Source: RHLJ01 sp965601955
GTDB lineage: Bacteria; Bacteroidota; Rhodothermia; Balneolales; Balneolaceae
Direction: 5' to 3'
DNA length: 64,000 nucleotides
NCBI GenBank assembly: GCA_965601955.1
Contig: OZ271855.1
Location: 1,612,001-1,676,000, forward strand
Under the pieces are notes generated by a model. That model had not been told where the DNA came from. It saw only the letters and a list, made by a program, of their open reading frames with translations, and did not search any database. The translations under genes were made by a program, and so were the position numbers. Below are positions 49,422-58,408 of this stretch, in pieces (positions within the stretch are counted from its first letter, which is position 1; each line of letters begins with the position of its first letter).

Positions 49422-50576
49422 TTAATTAGAAATCTCATTAACAGTGGTTTCATATAATGCCGGATCCCAGATAAGGCGCTGCTGATAATCTTCCTGCATA
49501 TGATTTGCGGAAAGGTGTAGCCAAAAAGCGACAGGCAGTTTATCAAAAAAGACGGCTTGAGCAGAAGTATGATCATCATACACAGAGGTACCGAAATCGA
49601 TTCCACTAAGTATGCCCATTCGGTTATCGTATAAAGCTCCATATTCTACAAAGCTCCGCTGAATAGCCCCACCTTCAAATACCCAGCCCATTTTCTCTTT
49701 TACCCGTGTTGAGATCGTCGGCGAAATCAGCTCGTTCTTATGTAGCCTTGCCATTAACCCAGCCATTTCACGAGCGGTAGTGTGCGGAAAGTGTTCCAGG
49801 GCGTTACGTTCTTCGATAAAACTTAGGCCTAATCTATTCTCCATAATCTGAGATTTCACCTTCGCATTATAGCCTTCATCCTTGCCCAATTTACTAGCTA
49901 GTCCAATAATATCTTCTCTTGAAAACGATGCAGAGGTATCTGACAAATCAGGGTGAATAGATAGATATAAACCTGAAAAGGGGAGTGGGTGATCAGTACT
50001 GGTTAATTCAAGGCTATCCATTAGCGCTGAAATATTGCTTTCTCCAAGCCTGAACCAAAGGTAATCGGAAATAGCCAGATCGCTGGTTTCTATCATAGCA
50101 GAAACAAGCTCATCAAGTATAATAGGTTCATCTGATTCTTTTTCGAGGAGCACCAACGATTTCTTATGAGCTTCCTCACTTACATCTGGTAGCAGATAGC
50201 GGTCAATTTCATTTAGGTCAGGAATTACTTCATTTGGATCAAGGATTTCTTCTTTAACCTGGCGTTCATATTCCAATAGGAGGAAGAAATTAGTAAGTGT
50301 TCCCATGGTTCTGGGGACATCGGCCTGGTAGTAAATCCCCGAATCCGGGTTTTCGACATTAAAGGAAACGATAGAGATATATTTGGGATGGTCGCCCAGA
50401 AATTCAGTAAGTGCTTTTAAGGAATAGGTACTTTCGATGTATTCGTACCCTTCCCTCATACCATCGTTATTATCATAGAGGGTTTTAAAGGCAGAGTAAT
50501 TAGGGATAATTACCAGGGCATAGGTTGCAGATGCAATAATTACAAATATAGCCAGGAATAAAAGAGCTCTCTTCAA
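49422..50576 (-). CDS. Class A beta-lactamase-fold protein with degenerate catalytic motifs
   Basis: A 384-residue membrane-anchored or exported protein (hydrophobic 4-25). The order of segments follows the class A serine beta-lactamase fold, but the key motifs are altered. In place of SxxK I read T93-L-T-N96 (PRTMGTLTNFFLL), in place of SDN I read S165-D-L167 (IETSDLAIS), and in the KTG region I find GGAIQRSF instead of a Lys-Thr-Gly. It is therefore likely non-catalytic, perhaps binding peptidoglycan-like ligands. It is first in an operon with the DUF3592-like protein and the RsmI-like methyltransferase. Sure of the fold resemblance only moderately. Confidence 0.7.
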   Translation of the reverse strand: MKRALLFLAIFVIIASATYALVIIPNYSAFKTLYDNNDGMREGYEYIESTYSLKALTEFLGDHPKYISIVSFNVENPDSGIYYQADVPRTMGTLTNFFLLLEYERQVKEEILDPNEVIPDLNEIDRYLLPDVSEEAHKKSLVLLEKESDEPIILDELVSAMIETSDLAISDYLWFRLGESNISALMDSLELTSTDHPLPFSGLYLSIHPDLSDTSASFSREDIIGLASKLGKDEGYNAKVKSQIMENRLGLSFIEERNALEHFPHTTAREMAGLMARLHKNELISPTISTRVKEKMGWVFEGGAIQRSFVEYGALYDNRMGILSGIDFGTSVYDDHTSAQAVFFDKLPVAFWLHLSANHMQEDYQQRLIWDPALYETTVNEISN

Positions 50577-50656
50577 AGTTGAGATGTTGATTACCGTTCT
50601 AGCGCGTCAAAGATACAAAGAACTAACATCCGAATGTTGAAGAAGGTTCATTCAAT

Positions 50657-51892
50657 TCAGGAAATAGCCTGCATAATTAATGCACACAAATAGGCGCCAA
50701 AAGTACCTACTCCATAGCCAAGTACTGCAAGTAAAACACCAACCGGTGCTAGTGATGGAGAGAAAGCTGAGGCTACAATAGGCGCAGATGCGGCACCACC
50801 TACATTAGCCTGGCTACCTACCGCGGTGAAGAAGAAAGGAGCTTTGATAAGCTTTCCAACCCCGAGAAGTACAATTACATGAATGATGATCCACACAAAA
50901 CCGATGACGAAGAAACCGGGGACATCTACAAAAGCGCCTAAGTCCATTTTCATACCGATAGTCATCACCAGGATATAGAGGAATACACTCCCAATTTTTG
51001 AGGCTCCCGCTCCTTCAAGATTTCTGAGATTAGTGAATGACATAGCAAAACCACCAAGAGTTGCTACCACCACAATCCAGAAGAAGGCAGAGTTTAGGCT
51101 GAGCCTGCTGAGTGTTTCCGAATTTTCGCTTACCCATGGACCAATAGTATCGCCAGCTAAATGCCCCAAAGCTGTAATGACAAAAGCTACGGCCGCTATT
51201 TTTGTGAAGTCAACCATGGTTGGGACTTTGGCAATACTAGCCTGGTAATCGGCTACTGTTTTCTTTAATTCCTCGATGGCAGACGCATCCGCTTTGAACC
51301 ATCTGTCTACAGTTTTACTCATGCCTGCACCATAAAGGATGAACGCCATCCAAATATTAGCCACAATAATATCCACTGTGATCATCGCACTGAACAAGGT
51401 GTCGCTTGGTTGGAAAATTTCGTACATCGCTGTTTGGTTAGCTCCTCCTCCAATCCAGCTTCCCGCAACAGTCGACAGTCCCCTCCATACTTCATCCGGG
51501 CCAGCTCCGGCTACTATATCAGGGTTTATAGCACCAACAATGATCAAGGCTAAAGGCCCTCCGATAATTATCCCTGTGGTTCCGGCAAAAAACATAGCTA
51601 CGGCTTTCCATCCAAGCTTCATGATTGCTTTTAGATCGATACTAAGTGTTAGTAACACCAAACTGGCAGGCAGGAGATACCGGGATGCCATGTAGTAAAG
51701 GTTAGACTCATCAGGGTCAATGATTCCTAACGTCGTAAAAATGGATGGAATGAAATAGCACAACAATAAAGAAGGCACAAAACGATAAAACTTTTTCCAT
51801 CCAGGATTATCACTGTGAGAAGTAGTAAAGATTATAGCTAGCAAAGCCAGTAATAGTCCGAGAACAATGGCATCATTGGTGATAAGCGGCAT
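50657..51892 (-). CDS. DUF819 family multi-span membrane protein
   Basis: A 411-residue integral membrane protein with about ten predicted helices, matching the DUF819 family (YjcL-like), suggested to be transporters. Conserved stretches include GTTGIIIGGPLALIIVG, STVAGSWIGGGANQTAMYE and the C-terminal FTAVGSQANVGGAASAPIVASAF, a pattern with small residues typical of a substrate pathway. The substrate is unknown. It is divergent from no close gene: the next gene downstream is separated by 80 bases and the upstream esterase by about 100. Confidence 0.85.
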   Translation of the reverse strand: MPLITNDAIVLGLLLALLAIIFTTSHSDNPGWKKFYRFVPSLLLCYFIPSIFTTLGIIDPDESNLYYMASRYLLPASLVLLTLSIDLKAIMKLGWKAVAMFFAGTTGIIIGGPLALIIVGAINPDIVAGAGPDEVWRGLSTVAGSWIGGGANQTAMYEIFQPSDTLFSAMITVDIIVANIWMAFILYGAGMSKTVDRWFKADASAIEELKKTVADYQASIAKVPTMVDFTKIAAVAFVITALGHLAGDTIGPWVSENSETLSRLSLNSAFFWIVVVATLGGFAMSFTNLRNLEGAGASKIGSVFLYILVMTIGMKMDLGAFVDVPGFFVIGFVWIIIHVIVLLGVGKLIKAPFFFTAVGSQANVGGAASAPIVASAFSPSLAPVGVLLAVLGYGVGTFGAYLCALIMQAIS

Positions 51893-51952
51893 GATGTATG
51901 GTTAGGTTAACGCATTGCCGATGAGAATAAGTAGTTTTCCAACAAGGGGCAA

Positions 51953-51987
51953 AATGGTTATTGGTGAACTATTAACCAATAACCATT
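51953..51987. repeat. Perfect 13-bp hairpin after the esterase gene
   Basis: AATGGTTATTGGT (51953-51965), a nine-base loop, then ACCAATAACCATT (51975-51987). It ends three bases before the esterase stop codon (51990-51992) on the minus strand. It is T/A-rich and resembles in style the hairpins at 43188 and 54675. Confidence 0.7.
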
Positions 51988-51989
51988 AA

Positions 51990-53198
51990 CTAAAGACTTC
52001 CAAAGAAATGAAGAAGGATATCATCTGCCTGAGCGCCCCATGCTCCCCACGAGTGCCCTTCGTTGGTCTCCATATAGGTGAATTCTAATCCCTTTCTTTC
52101 AAAAATGCGCTTCATGGTTCGGGCGTCTTCGGTGTTATCGCCAATTGTTCCCACGCTCATAAAGATCTTATCTGGCTGTTGTTCGGAATTTCTTGCGAGC
52201 TCATAAATCTTTTCCTCATACCAAAAAGCCGGCGCCTGGATTGCTGTTCCTCCAAAAATATCGGGACGCGAAAAACCGAAGTAGGCAGCATTTAAGCCTC
52301 CAAAAGAAGTTCCAAGAATAAATCGGGAATCTCTATCTGAAGAAGCTTTATAAGTATCCTCTATGGTTGGTATTAGCTCGTTCACAAAAAAGGAGAGATA
52401 GTTTTCATTTGCTTTAAACTCATCTGCTCTGCGGTTTTCTGCTCCATTCTCAGGGTTTAATGGACTCACAAATACTACTATGGCAGGAGATACCCGTTGT
52501 CCGTGGATCAGGTTATCCAGTACAGTGGGTACAGCCCCAAGCTTCTCATCTGAATACTCCTGACCGTCTGTTGTATAAAGTACAGGCAGATCGTTCAGGT
52601 CCTCATAGCCAACGGGAAGATAAACCCGGTAATGGATGGAATAGCCCATTATTTCACTATCGATAAGAATATTTTCAGTTAGGGTTCCCTTTGGAATATC
52701 CGGAACAGGTTCTGTTAACACTTCTTTTTCCCAGTCGGGCATTCGCAGTTCTGAATTGGGCCCAAATCCACTCCATTGTTGATGAGGGTTGGACGGGTCA
52801 AGAATCCAATTTTCTTCATTGATGGTGACTTTATAGTCTAATCGGGCATCAGAAGGGAAAGTGGCCTTCCACATCCAGATATCTGTTCCTTCAATCTTCG
52901 TGCCATCTGTTTTGACACCATCATTCCCACTCCAGCTGTTAAAATCTCCATTCCAGCTTACCGACTCTGCCTCTCCTCTATATAAAAATAATGCGGTTTC
53001 ACTCTCCGTATATGGAATCTGATTATTGTTGACTAACGATTCCCACAACTGGTCAAGTTTTTCTCTACGCTCACTTGTATCCTGAATAGCAGCTGTTTCT
53101 TTGATTTGGTCGATCAGTAAGTCAATTTGCGGGATATTGTCTTTTGGTGCACATACACTCAATATCAAAACACTTAAAACTGGAAGAAGGTATCTCAT
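51990..53198 (-). CDS. Esterase-type alpha/beta-hydrolase lipoprotein
   Basis: A 402-residue lipoprotein (signal with VLILSVCAPK, Cys near 16). The N-terminal ~150 residues hold an early-set/CBM48-like beta sandwich (VSWNGDFNSWSGNDG), as in enterochelin esterase (Fes)-type proteins. The C-terminal catalytic domain (about 165-402) has LPVLYTTDGQEYSDE, the nucleophile elbow GTSFGGLNAAYF and the catalytic His in EGHSWGAWG. It is of the putative esterase (PF00756) type. Substrates may be siderophores, acylated sugars or other esters. It stands alone and is divergent from lysC. Confidence 0.87.
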   Translation of the reverse strand: MRYLLPVLSVLILSVCAPKDNIPQIDLLIDQIKETAAIQDTSERREKLDQLWESLVNNNQIPYTESETALFLYRGEAESVSWNGDFNSWSGNDGVKTDGTKIEGTDIWMWKATFPSDARLDYKVTINEENWILDPSNPHQQWSGFGPNSELRMPDWEKEVLTEPVPDIPKGTLTENILIDSEIMGYSIHYRVYLPVGYEDLNDLPVLYTTDGQEYSDEKLGAVPTVLDNLIHGQRVSPAIVVFVSPLNPENGAENRRADEFKANENYLSFFVNELIPTIEDTYKASSDRDSRFILGTSFGGLNAAYFGFSRPDIFGGTAIQAPAFWYEEKIYELARNSEQQPDKIFMSVGTIGDNTEDARTMKRIFERKGLEFTYMETNEGHSWGAWGAQADDILLHFFGSL

Positions 53199-53217
53199 AA
53201 AATATGGGTAAAATTTG

Positions 53218-53250
53218 GCCGTAAAGATATGCGTTACGGCTCTTTTTTTT
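53218..53250 (+). terminator. Intrinsic terminator-like hairpin upstream of lysC
   Basis: GCCGTAA (53218-53224) and TTACGGC (53234-53240) form a perfect stem followed by TC and eight T (53243-53250) on the plus strand. No plus-strand gene ends here: the upstream gene is divergent. It is therefore either an attenuator in a long lysC leader or a block on antisense transcription from the esterase gene. Confidence 0.65.
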
Positions 53251-53335
53251 GAATGTTCATCCTAAAACTTTTACAAGGCTTTTCCTGTGCAAGTGAGTAT
53301 TTTCTTCCTCACTCGCAAAAATCAGCACGTAACAT

Positions 53336-54661
53336 ATGATTGTTTCAAAATTCGGGGGGACCAGTGTGGGTACTCTCGAAGCGATGCGCCACAGTGCATC
53401 GATTGTAGCTCAAAATCCGGATAGAAAGCTTATTGTAATTAGCGCTACTTCAGGGACAACAAATGACCTGGTAGCCTTAGAAAATGGAGAGCTTTCATCC
53501 ACGGAAAAGGAAGCACTATTACTCAATATTGAGAAACGGCATCTGGATATTATCAATGAGCTTGAAAAAAAAGAAGTACTCTTAAGCCAGTTTCAGAAAC
53601 AATATTCCGAGCTAAGGCTTCACCTGGATAAGCAAGGCAGAGACAAGCGTTGGAAAGATACCCTGTATTCTTTTGGGGAATTGATGAGTACAAAAATCTT
53701 TGTTGAAGTGCTGAATAAAATGGGAGTTAATGCGGAATGGCTGGATGCCCGACAGGTGATCAAAACCGATTCTACTTTTAATCAGGCAGTTCCTGATTTA
53801 GGGGTTATTTCTAAAAAGGCTTCGAAATTGATTGACAAAGAAAAAGTGTATCTGACCCAGGGCTTTATTGGGTCAGATATTTTTGGAAATACTACCACAC
53901 TTGGAAGAGGGGGGAGTGATTATTCAGCAGCATTATTCGCAGAGGCTGCACAGGCAGATACGCTAGAAATATGGACAGATGTAGCGGGAGTTTATACTAC
54001 AGACCCCAGAATTGTAGCTGAGGCTGTACCAATCGAACAAATCACTTTTGATGAAGCAGCGGAGCTTTCTGTATTTGGAGGAAAAGTGCTTCACCCTGCA
54101 ACGCTAAAACCAGCTATGAGAAGTGGAATTAATGTGCGTGTTGCATCCAGTAAAGAACCGGGTTTACCTGGTACTCTGGTAGTAAATCAAGCTAATGATG
54201 AACCTTCGATAAGGGCCATATCATTACGAAAAGACCAGACATTGCTTACTGTAAAAAGCCTGGAAATGCTTCATCAACATGGATTTTTAGCTAAGCTATT
54301 TGGACTCCTTGCTGATCATAAAATCTCAGTAGACCTTGTTACCACCAGTGAGGTTAGTGTATCACTGACTCTGGATACGGCTCTAAAAGCTTCAAACAAA
54401 GTTGAGCTCACTGAAGAAGTACTGACTAAACTTCGAGAGTTTTGTGATGTGGAAGTGGAAAGAGACCTTTCGTTGGTTGCCCTTATTGGAAACCGCTTAG
54501 ATCAGACTTCAGGGATTAGTGGGGAGTTATTTGGTTTATTGAATGATCACAATATCCGGCTGGTTTGCCATGGTGCTTCTCCAAATAATGTGTGTTTTTT
54601 AGTGAAGGAAGGGACGGGGGAGGAGATTGTGAGACTTCTACACAAGAAATTTATTGGGTAA
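53336..54661 (+). CDS. lysC: Aspartate kinase
   Basis: Phosphorylates aspartate, committed step of lysine, diaminopimelate, threonine and methionine synthesis. The 441-residue monofunctional enzyme begins VSKFGGTSVG, with KLIVISATSGTTNDLV, the TLGRGGSDYSAALFAEA phosphate-binding loop and EIWTDVAGVYTTDPR. Two ACT regulatory domains follow (about 300-441), including LTVKSLEMLHQHGFLAKLFGLLADHKISVDLV. It is not fused to homoserine dehydrogenase. dapB and dapA follow, so flux is directed to lysine and peptidoglycan. A hairpin of 18 bp separates it from dapB. Confidence 0.95.
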   Translation: MIVSKFGGTSVGTLEAMRHSASIVAQNPDRKLIVISATSGTTNDLVALENGELSSTEKEALLLNIEKRHLDIINELEKKEVLLSQFQKQYSELRLHLDKQGRDKRWKDTLYSFGELMSTKIFVEVLNKMGVNAEWLDARQVIKTDSTFNQAVPDLGVISKKASKLIDKEKVYLTQGFIGSDIFGNTTTLGRGGSDYSAALFAEAAQADTLEIWTDVAGVYTTDPRIVAEAVPIEQITFDEAAELSVFGGKVLHPATLKPAMRSGINVRVASSKEPGLPGTLVVNQANDEPSIRAISLRKDQTLLTVKSLEMLHQHGFLAKLFGLLADHKISVDLVTTSEVSVSLTLDTALKASNKVELTEEVLTKLREFCDVEVERDLSLVALIGNRLDQTSGISGELFGLLNDHNIRLVCHGASPNNVCFLVKEGTGEEIVRLLHKKFIG

Positions 54662-54674
54662 TTAGAAATTAAGA

Positions 54675-54718
54675 ATTAGGAATTATGAATTAGGTCGGTG
54701 TAATTCATAATTCCTAAT
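54675..54718. repeat. AT-rich 18-bp hairpin between lysC and dapB
   Basis: ATTAGGAATTATGAATTA (54675-54692), an eight-base loop, then its perfect complement (54701-54718). Additional AATT words extend the pairing on both sides. No T-run follows, so it may modulate rather than end transcription between lysC and dapB. Confidence 0.75.
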
Positions 54719-54739
54719 TTCTAATTCAAAATTTCTTAA

Positions 54740-55414
54740 ATGAAAATCTCAGTAATAGGTACCGGAAAAACAGGTTCTAAAGTAGTGGAGATGCTTGGAA
54801 AAAAGCTGCTTTATGCTTTTGATGAGGACAATTCGCCTACTTTGGGAAAATTGAGAGAGTCTGATGCTCTGATCATTTTTGTTCCCGGGGATGCTGTTTC
54901 TGAAATCTTGGGTTTGGTATTAGAATCGGGTACTCCTGCTGCATGGGGCAGTACAGGATTTGAGTGGCCAGAGGATTTGAACGAGCAAGTAAAATTAGCC
55001 CAAACAAAATGGGTGCTAGCTAATAATTTTAGTTTAGGAATGAATGTAATCCGGCATGCTATTCAAACCATTTCTGCAGGAAGTTCCATTTTGAATAATC
55101 CTTTGTTTCATATTCATGAAGTGCATCATATTCACAAAAAAGATGCGCCAAGTGGCACAGCACTTTCATGGAAAAAATGGCTGGATAAACCAGTGGAGAT
55201 AACCTCTGCCAGGGAGGGGGATGTGAATGGGATCCACGAGCTGAGTGTATCGACCGAACGAGAAAAGATCACGCTTAATCATGACGCATTGGATCGATCA
55301 ATTTTTGCCGAAGGCGCGATTTGGGCGGCTGACCAGCTGGTTAATAATCTGAATTTAAGTGATGGAGTTCATACTTTTGGCGAGTTATTCGACAAAGTAA
55401 TAAAGGAGCACTAA
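54740..55414 (+). CDS. dapB: 4-hydroxy-tetrahydrodipicolinate reductase
   Basis: NAD(P)H-dependent reduction in the lysine/diaminopimelate pathway. The Rossmann motif is VIGTGKTGSKVVEML near the start. The family signature VHHIHKKDAPSGTALSW (about 130-147) contains the catalytic His and Lys, and WGSTGFEWPEDL matches the TTG region. At 224 residues it is shorter than the ~270-residue enterobacterial enzyme, because part of the nucleotide-binding domain is reduced. It is followed four bases later by dapA. Confidence 0.93.
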   Translation: MKISVIGTGKTGSKVVEMLGKKLLYAFDEDNSPTLGKLRESDALIIFVPGDAVSEILGLVLESGTPAAWGSTGFEWPEDLNEQVKLAQTKWVLANNFSLGMNVIRHAIQTISAGSSILNNPLFHIHEVHHIHKKDAPSGTALSWKKWLDKPVEITSAREGDVNGIHELSVSTEREKITLNHDALDRSIFAEGAIWAADQLVNNLNLSDGVHTFGELFDKVIKEH

Positions 55415-55417
55415 GTC

Positions 55418-56305
55418 ATGGATACCGCACTCTGGACCGCCATGGTTACCCCGATGTTTGAAGACGGAAGCATCGACTATGAAAGTTTTGAAACCCTACT
55501 CAGAAAACAAGAACAGGCAGGAAATGGGGTATTGGTACTGGGGAGTACCGGGGAAGGCTTGAATCTCACAGCTCCCGAGAAAAGGGAAATCGTCAAGTTT
55601 GTTAAACTGCTGGACCTTGATGTTCCTATGATGACTGGTTTGGGGGGATTTCATCACGAAGCACAAATAGATTTGATTAAGTACGCGGATGAAGTTGGAA
55701 CCGACGCTTTCCTAATTGTAAATCCGATTTATGCAAAGCCAGGTAAAGAGGGACAGCTAGCATGGTTTAGTACCTTGATGAGAGAAACCAAAACCCCTTG
55801 CATGATTTACAATGTGCCTTCCCGAACAGGCATACATATGCATCCAGATGTGCCGGCACAGCTGGAGAAAACCTTCCCAAATTATATGGGATTAAAAGAG
55901 GCGAGTGGAAGTGTAGATAAATTCAAGGAGTTCAGAGATGCATCTTCTGGCTCTAAACTCTTCTGTGGGGATGACAGCTTAATTAAAGATTTTGTGGGAG
56001 AAGGAGCTATTGGCCTTGTTTCTGTTGCTTCCAATGCCTGGCCTACGAAAGTGCGTATGTTCCTCGATATGCATCTTCAAGGAGATACTGATGAGGTATT
56101 TGGAGAATGGGTAGAATCTGCTGATTTGTTTTTTGACGCTCCGAGCCCGTCTCCAGTAAAATCATTGCTTCAGCACAAAGGATGGATAGCAAGTGATACC
56201 GTTCGACTCCCTCTTTCGGAAGATGACCTAAAGCCTGAGACAGAAGAGGCTTTGCTTGAAGCTGATAGAAAGATCAACGATTGGTTTGAAGGGCTAAGTA
56301 GCTAG
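55418..56305 (+). CDS. dapA: 4-hydroxy-tetrahydrodipicolinate synthase
   Basis: Schiff-base aldolase condensing pyruvate with aspartate semialdehyde. The 295-residue TIM barrel shows VLGSTGEGLNLT (phosphate/carboxylate-binding GTTGE equivalent), the Tyr in CMIYNVPSRTG and the catalytic Lys in MGLKEASGSVDKFKEF. The C-terminal helices complete the tetramer type. It follows dapB after three bases, so the two are coupled. Residual chemistry of related aldolases (N-acetylneuraminate lyase, KDG aldolase) is possible by fold, but the context fixes the function. Confidence 0.95.
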   Translation: MDTALWTAMVTPMFEDGSIDYESFETLLRKQEQAGNGVLVLGSTGEGLNLTAPEKREIVKFVKLLDLDVPMMTGLGGFHHEAQIDLIKYADEVGTDAFLIVNPIYAKPGKEGQLAWFSTLMRETKTPCMIYNVPSRTGIHMHPDVPAQLEKTFPNYMGLKEASGSVDKFKEFRDASSGSKLFCGDDSLIKDFVGEGAIGLVSVASNAWPTKVRMFLDMHLQGDTDEVFGEWVESADLFFDAPSPSPVKSLLQHKGWIASDTVRLPLSEDDLKPETEEALLEADRKINDWFEGLSS

Positions 56306-56415
56306 ACTGGACGGTAAAAAAAGCGAGGGTTAAGTCCATCAAACTGTGCAATGAGACTACACTGAGTATGAAGTAATTAAGGCTCTTCTAACAAATTCTT
56401 TTGTGATAATGCTAT

Positions 56416-57432
56416 TCATCTTGCGTTCGCGATAAGTTCATCCAGGGTCATTTCGAAATAACTTTCCTTCCATGAAGGGTGAATACGATCAAGTAGGTAC
56501 GCTTTCCCCATTCCCATGTAGTAAAACATTATTCTACCTTTTACGCCCCCTCCAACAAATCGTATTGGGTTCATAACTCTTCGAGTAGTGTATCTTTCAG
56601 CTCTTGTTCGATAGCTTTCCGTAGGATAATGAGCGGAGAAAGTTGAGGAAGGTGTATATCTGTCTTTTTCTGTCGAGAGAAGAGCCAGTTGTGTTTCTAC
56701 ATATCTCGCAACACCCTCAGTCCACTCCATTCTAGTCTTAAATCCTATGGCTACACTGTCCTGGATCAAAGGATGTTCTACCAACCTGATGTCGCCTAAC
56801 CGACCAATCAGTAAATTCTTTTCGTTTTCAACCAATGAGTCCTTTGTAATACCATTATATACCCGATCTGCCTCAAGTCTTAACAATGCACGTACTTCTC
56901 CTGATTCAAAATGAGAAAACAGATCGGCTTGAGATAGCTGTTCGGTGTTTTCGAAGTTCGTTGAAAACTTTCTGGTTAAACGATCGGACATTGTTTCAGT
57001 GAATTGAAACACATGGAACATCTCATGAGTTGCCTTCAAAACCCAACTAATCGCACTCTCATCTTCGACCAGGGATGTCATGACTATAGTTGGGATACCA
57101 TTTATATCCATCGTAGCCTCGAGGTCAAGGGAGTCAGCTCTTACTCTTCTGTAAATCGGTGCCCCTTGAAATGTTTTGGAATAAGTGTTGAATCCTTCAG
57201 GTGGGTTCTCATGAAAGATGAGATAATCGTACCCCTCTTTTTTATAAAGAAAGGGAGCTTTTTGAGGAGCCCATCCCTTCCAAACTATTTCTCCTAATTG
57301 TTCCTGTAAATGGAAGGACTCACTGATCAGGGCGATATCCCGTTCGTTAAGTTCGTCATCCTGTGCTAAGGCGCTGATCGAAAAAATAGACAGGAAAGCG
57401 AAAATTAGAATACGTTTCATCGTCTTTTTCAC
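56416..57432 (-). CDS. Secreted HExxH-motif protein, possible metallopeptidase
   Basis: A 338-residue exported protein (signal about 5-23, ILIFAFLSIFSISALAQ). The helix VLKATHEMFHVFQFTET holds HExxH at 136-140, and a downstream EWTEGVARYVET offers a Glu that could be the third zinc ligand of a gluzincin-type site (HExxH...E). I cannot assign a peptidase family with confidence. An alternative is a non-proteolytic zinc protein. It lies between dapA and dapD on the opposite strand, with no coupling. Met5 is an alternative start that would give a tighter signal peptide. Confidence 0.7.
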   Translation of the reverse strand: MKKTMKRILIFAFLSIFSISALAQDDELNERDIALISESFHLQEQLGEIVWKGWAPQKAPFLYKKEGYDYLIFHENPPEGFNTYSKTFQGAPIYRRVRADSLDLEATMDINGIPTIVMTSLVEDESAISWVLKATHEMFHVFQFTETMSDRLTRKFSTNFENTEQLSQADLFSHFESGEVRALLRLEADRVYNGITKDSLVENEKNLLIGRLGDIRLVEHPLIQDSVAIGFKTRMEWTEGVARYVETQLALLSTEKDRYTPSSTFSAHYPTESYRTRAERYTTRRVMNPIRFVGGGVKGRIMFYYMGMGKAYLLDRIHPSWKESYFEMTLDELIANAR

Positions 57433-57576
57433 TAAGGGTTAATTGATTGCGAACCAGGGCTGTATGCGAAATTGAAATAGAATAGATGCAGGTATCAATA
57501 AAATATATTTTCCTGATTGGGTTTGAGCTTTTGTGCAGGTATCTTCTCGACAAAAAAGATAGGATAGGTTTTTCCA

Positions 57577-58323
57577 ATGACTCACGAAGAAATTTTAGAT
57601 CAATTAGAAGACGGAACGGTTCGTTCTGCAATTCCAACCGAAAATGGCTGGGAAGCCAATACGGAAGTAAAACAAGCAATTCTTGAAGCCTTCAAAAACG
57701 GAACTAACGCTTCCTATGAAGGCATATATGAAGGTTTTGTAGACAAACATAATTTATCTCCTCGTTTTTTTGAGCCGGAAGACGGAGTACGATTGGTACC
57801 AGGAGGTTCTTCCGTTAGAAGGGGAGCGTATGTTGCTCCTGGGGTGATCATCATGCCACCTGCTTATGTTAATGTCGGGGCTTATGTAGATGAGGGTTCG
57901 ATGGTGGATAGCCATGCTTTGGTAGGTTCTTGTGCTCAGATTGGAAAGAATGTTCACCTGTCCGCAGGAGTACAAATAGGGGGGGTGCTTGAACCTATTG
58001 GTATGACTCCGGTGATCATTGAAGATGATTGCTTTATCGGGGCGGGAGCGGTGATTGTGGAAGGAATCCTGGTTCGAAGCCGCGCCGTAATTGCTCCTGG
58101 GGTTACTCTTTCTAAGTCGATACCAGTATATGACGCTGTGAACGAAGAAATTCGTGAACGAGGTGCTGAGATTCCTGAAGGTGCAGTAGTAATACCTGGT
58201 ACTCGCCCAATGAAATCCGAATGGGCTCAGAGTGAAGGTTTAAGTATGGCCTGCCCAATTATCGTGAAATACAGAGATGCGGGTAGTGATGCTTCTTTAG
58301 AACTAGAAGATGCCCTGAGGTAA
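57577..58323 (+). CDS. dapD: 2,3,4,5-tetrahydropyridine-2,6-dicarboxylate N-succinyltransferase
   Basis: Succinylates tetrahydrodipicolinate, first step of the succinylase branch to diaminopimelate. The 248-residue protein has the DapD N-terminal helices (MTHEEILDQLEDGTVRSA) and the left-handed beta-helix of hexapeptide repeats: VNVGAYVDEGSMVDSHALVGSCAQIGKNVHLSAGVQIGGVLEPI and IIEDDCFIGAGAVIVEGILV. SIPVYDAVNEEI and the final ACPIIVKYRDA match the E. coli type. The C-terminus is shorter than in E. coli (274). It lies after the HExxH gene, 1.2 kb from dapA, and has its own promoter region. Confidence 0.93.
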   Translation: MTHEEILDQLEDGTVRSAIPTENGWEANTEVKQAILEAFKNGTNASYEGIYEGFVDKHNLSPRFFEPEDGVRLVPGGSSVRRGAYVAPGVIIMPPAYVNVGAYVDEGSMVDSHALVGSCAQIGKNVHLSAGVQIGGVLEPIGMTPVIIEDDCFIGAGAVIVEGILVRSRAVIAPGVTLSKSIPVYDAVNEEIRERGAEIPEGAVVIPGTRPMKSEWAQSEGLSMACPIIVKYRDAGSDASLELEDALR

Positions 58324-58408
58324 CTTTTCAATTGATTCTATGATCTAGGTTAGATCAACTTTCTCTGGTTTCTCATTTTTTCTAGTGCTAATAATTCACC
58401 CAATTTTT

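Noticed and set aside
49422..50576. Active beta-lactamase resistance gene
   Set aside because: All three catalytic motifs are replaced, so resistance activity is not supported.
53221..53265. Short leader peptide within the hairpin before lysC
   Set aside because: The frame ATG CGT TAC GGC TCT TTT TTT TGA has no Lys or Asp/Thr codons, so it is not an amino-acid attenuator leader.
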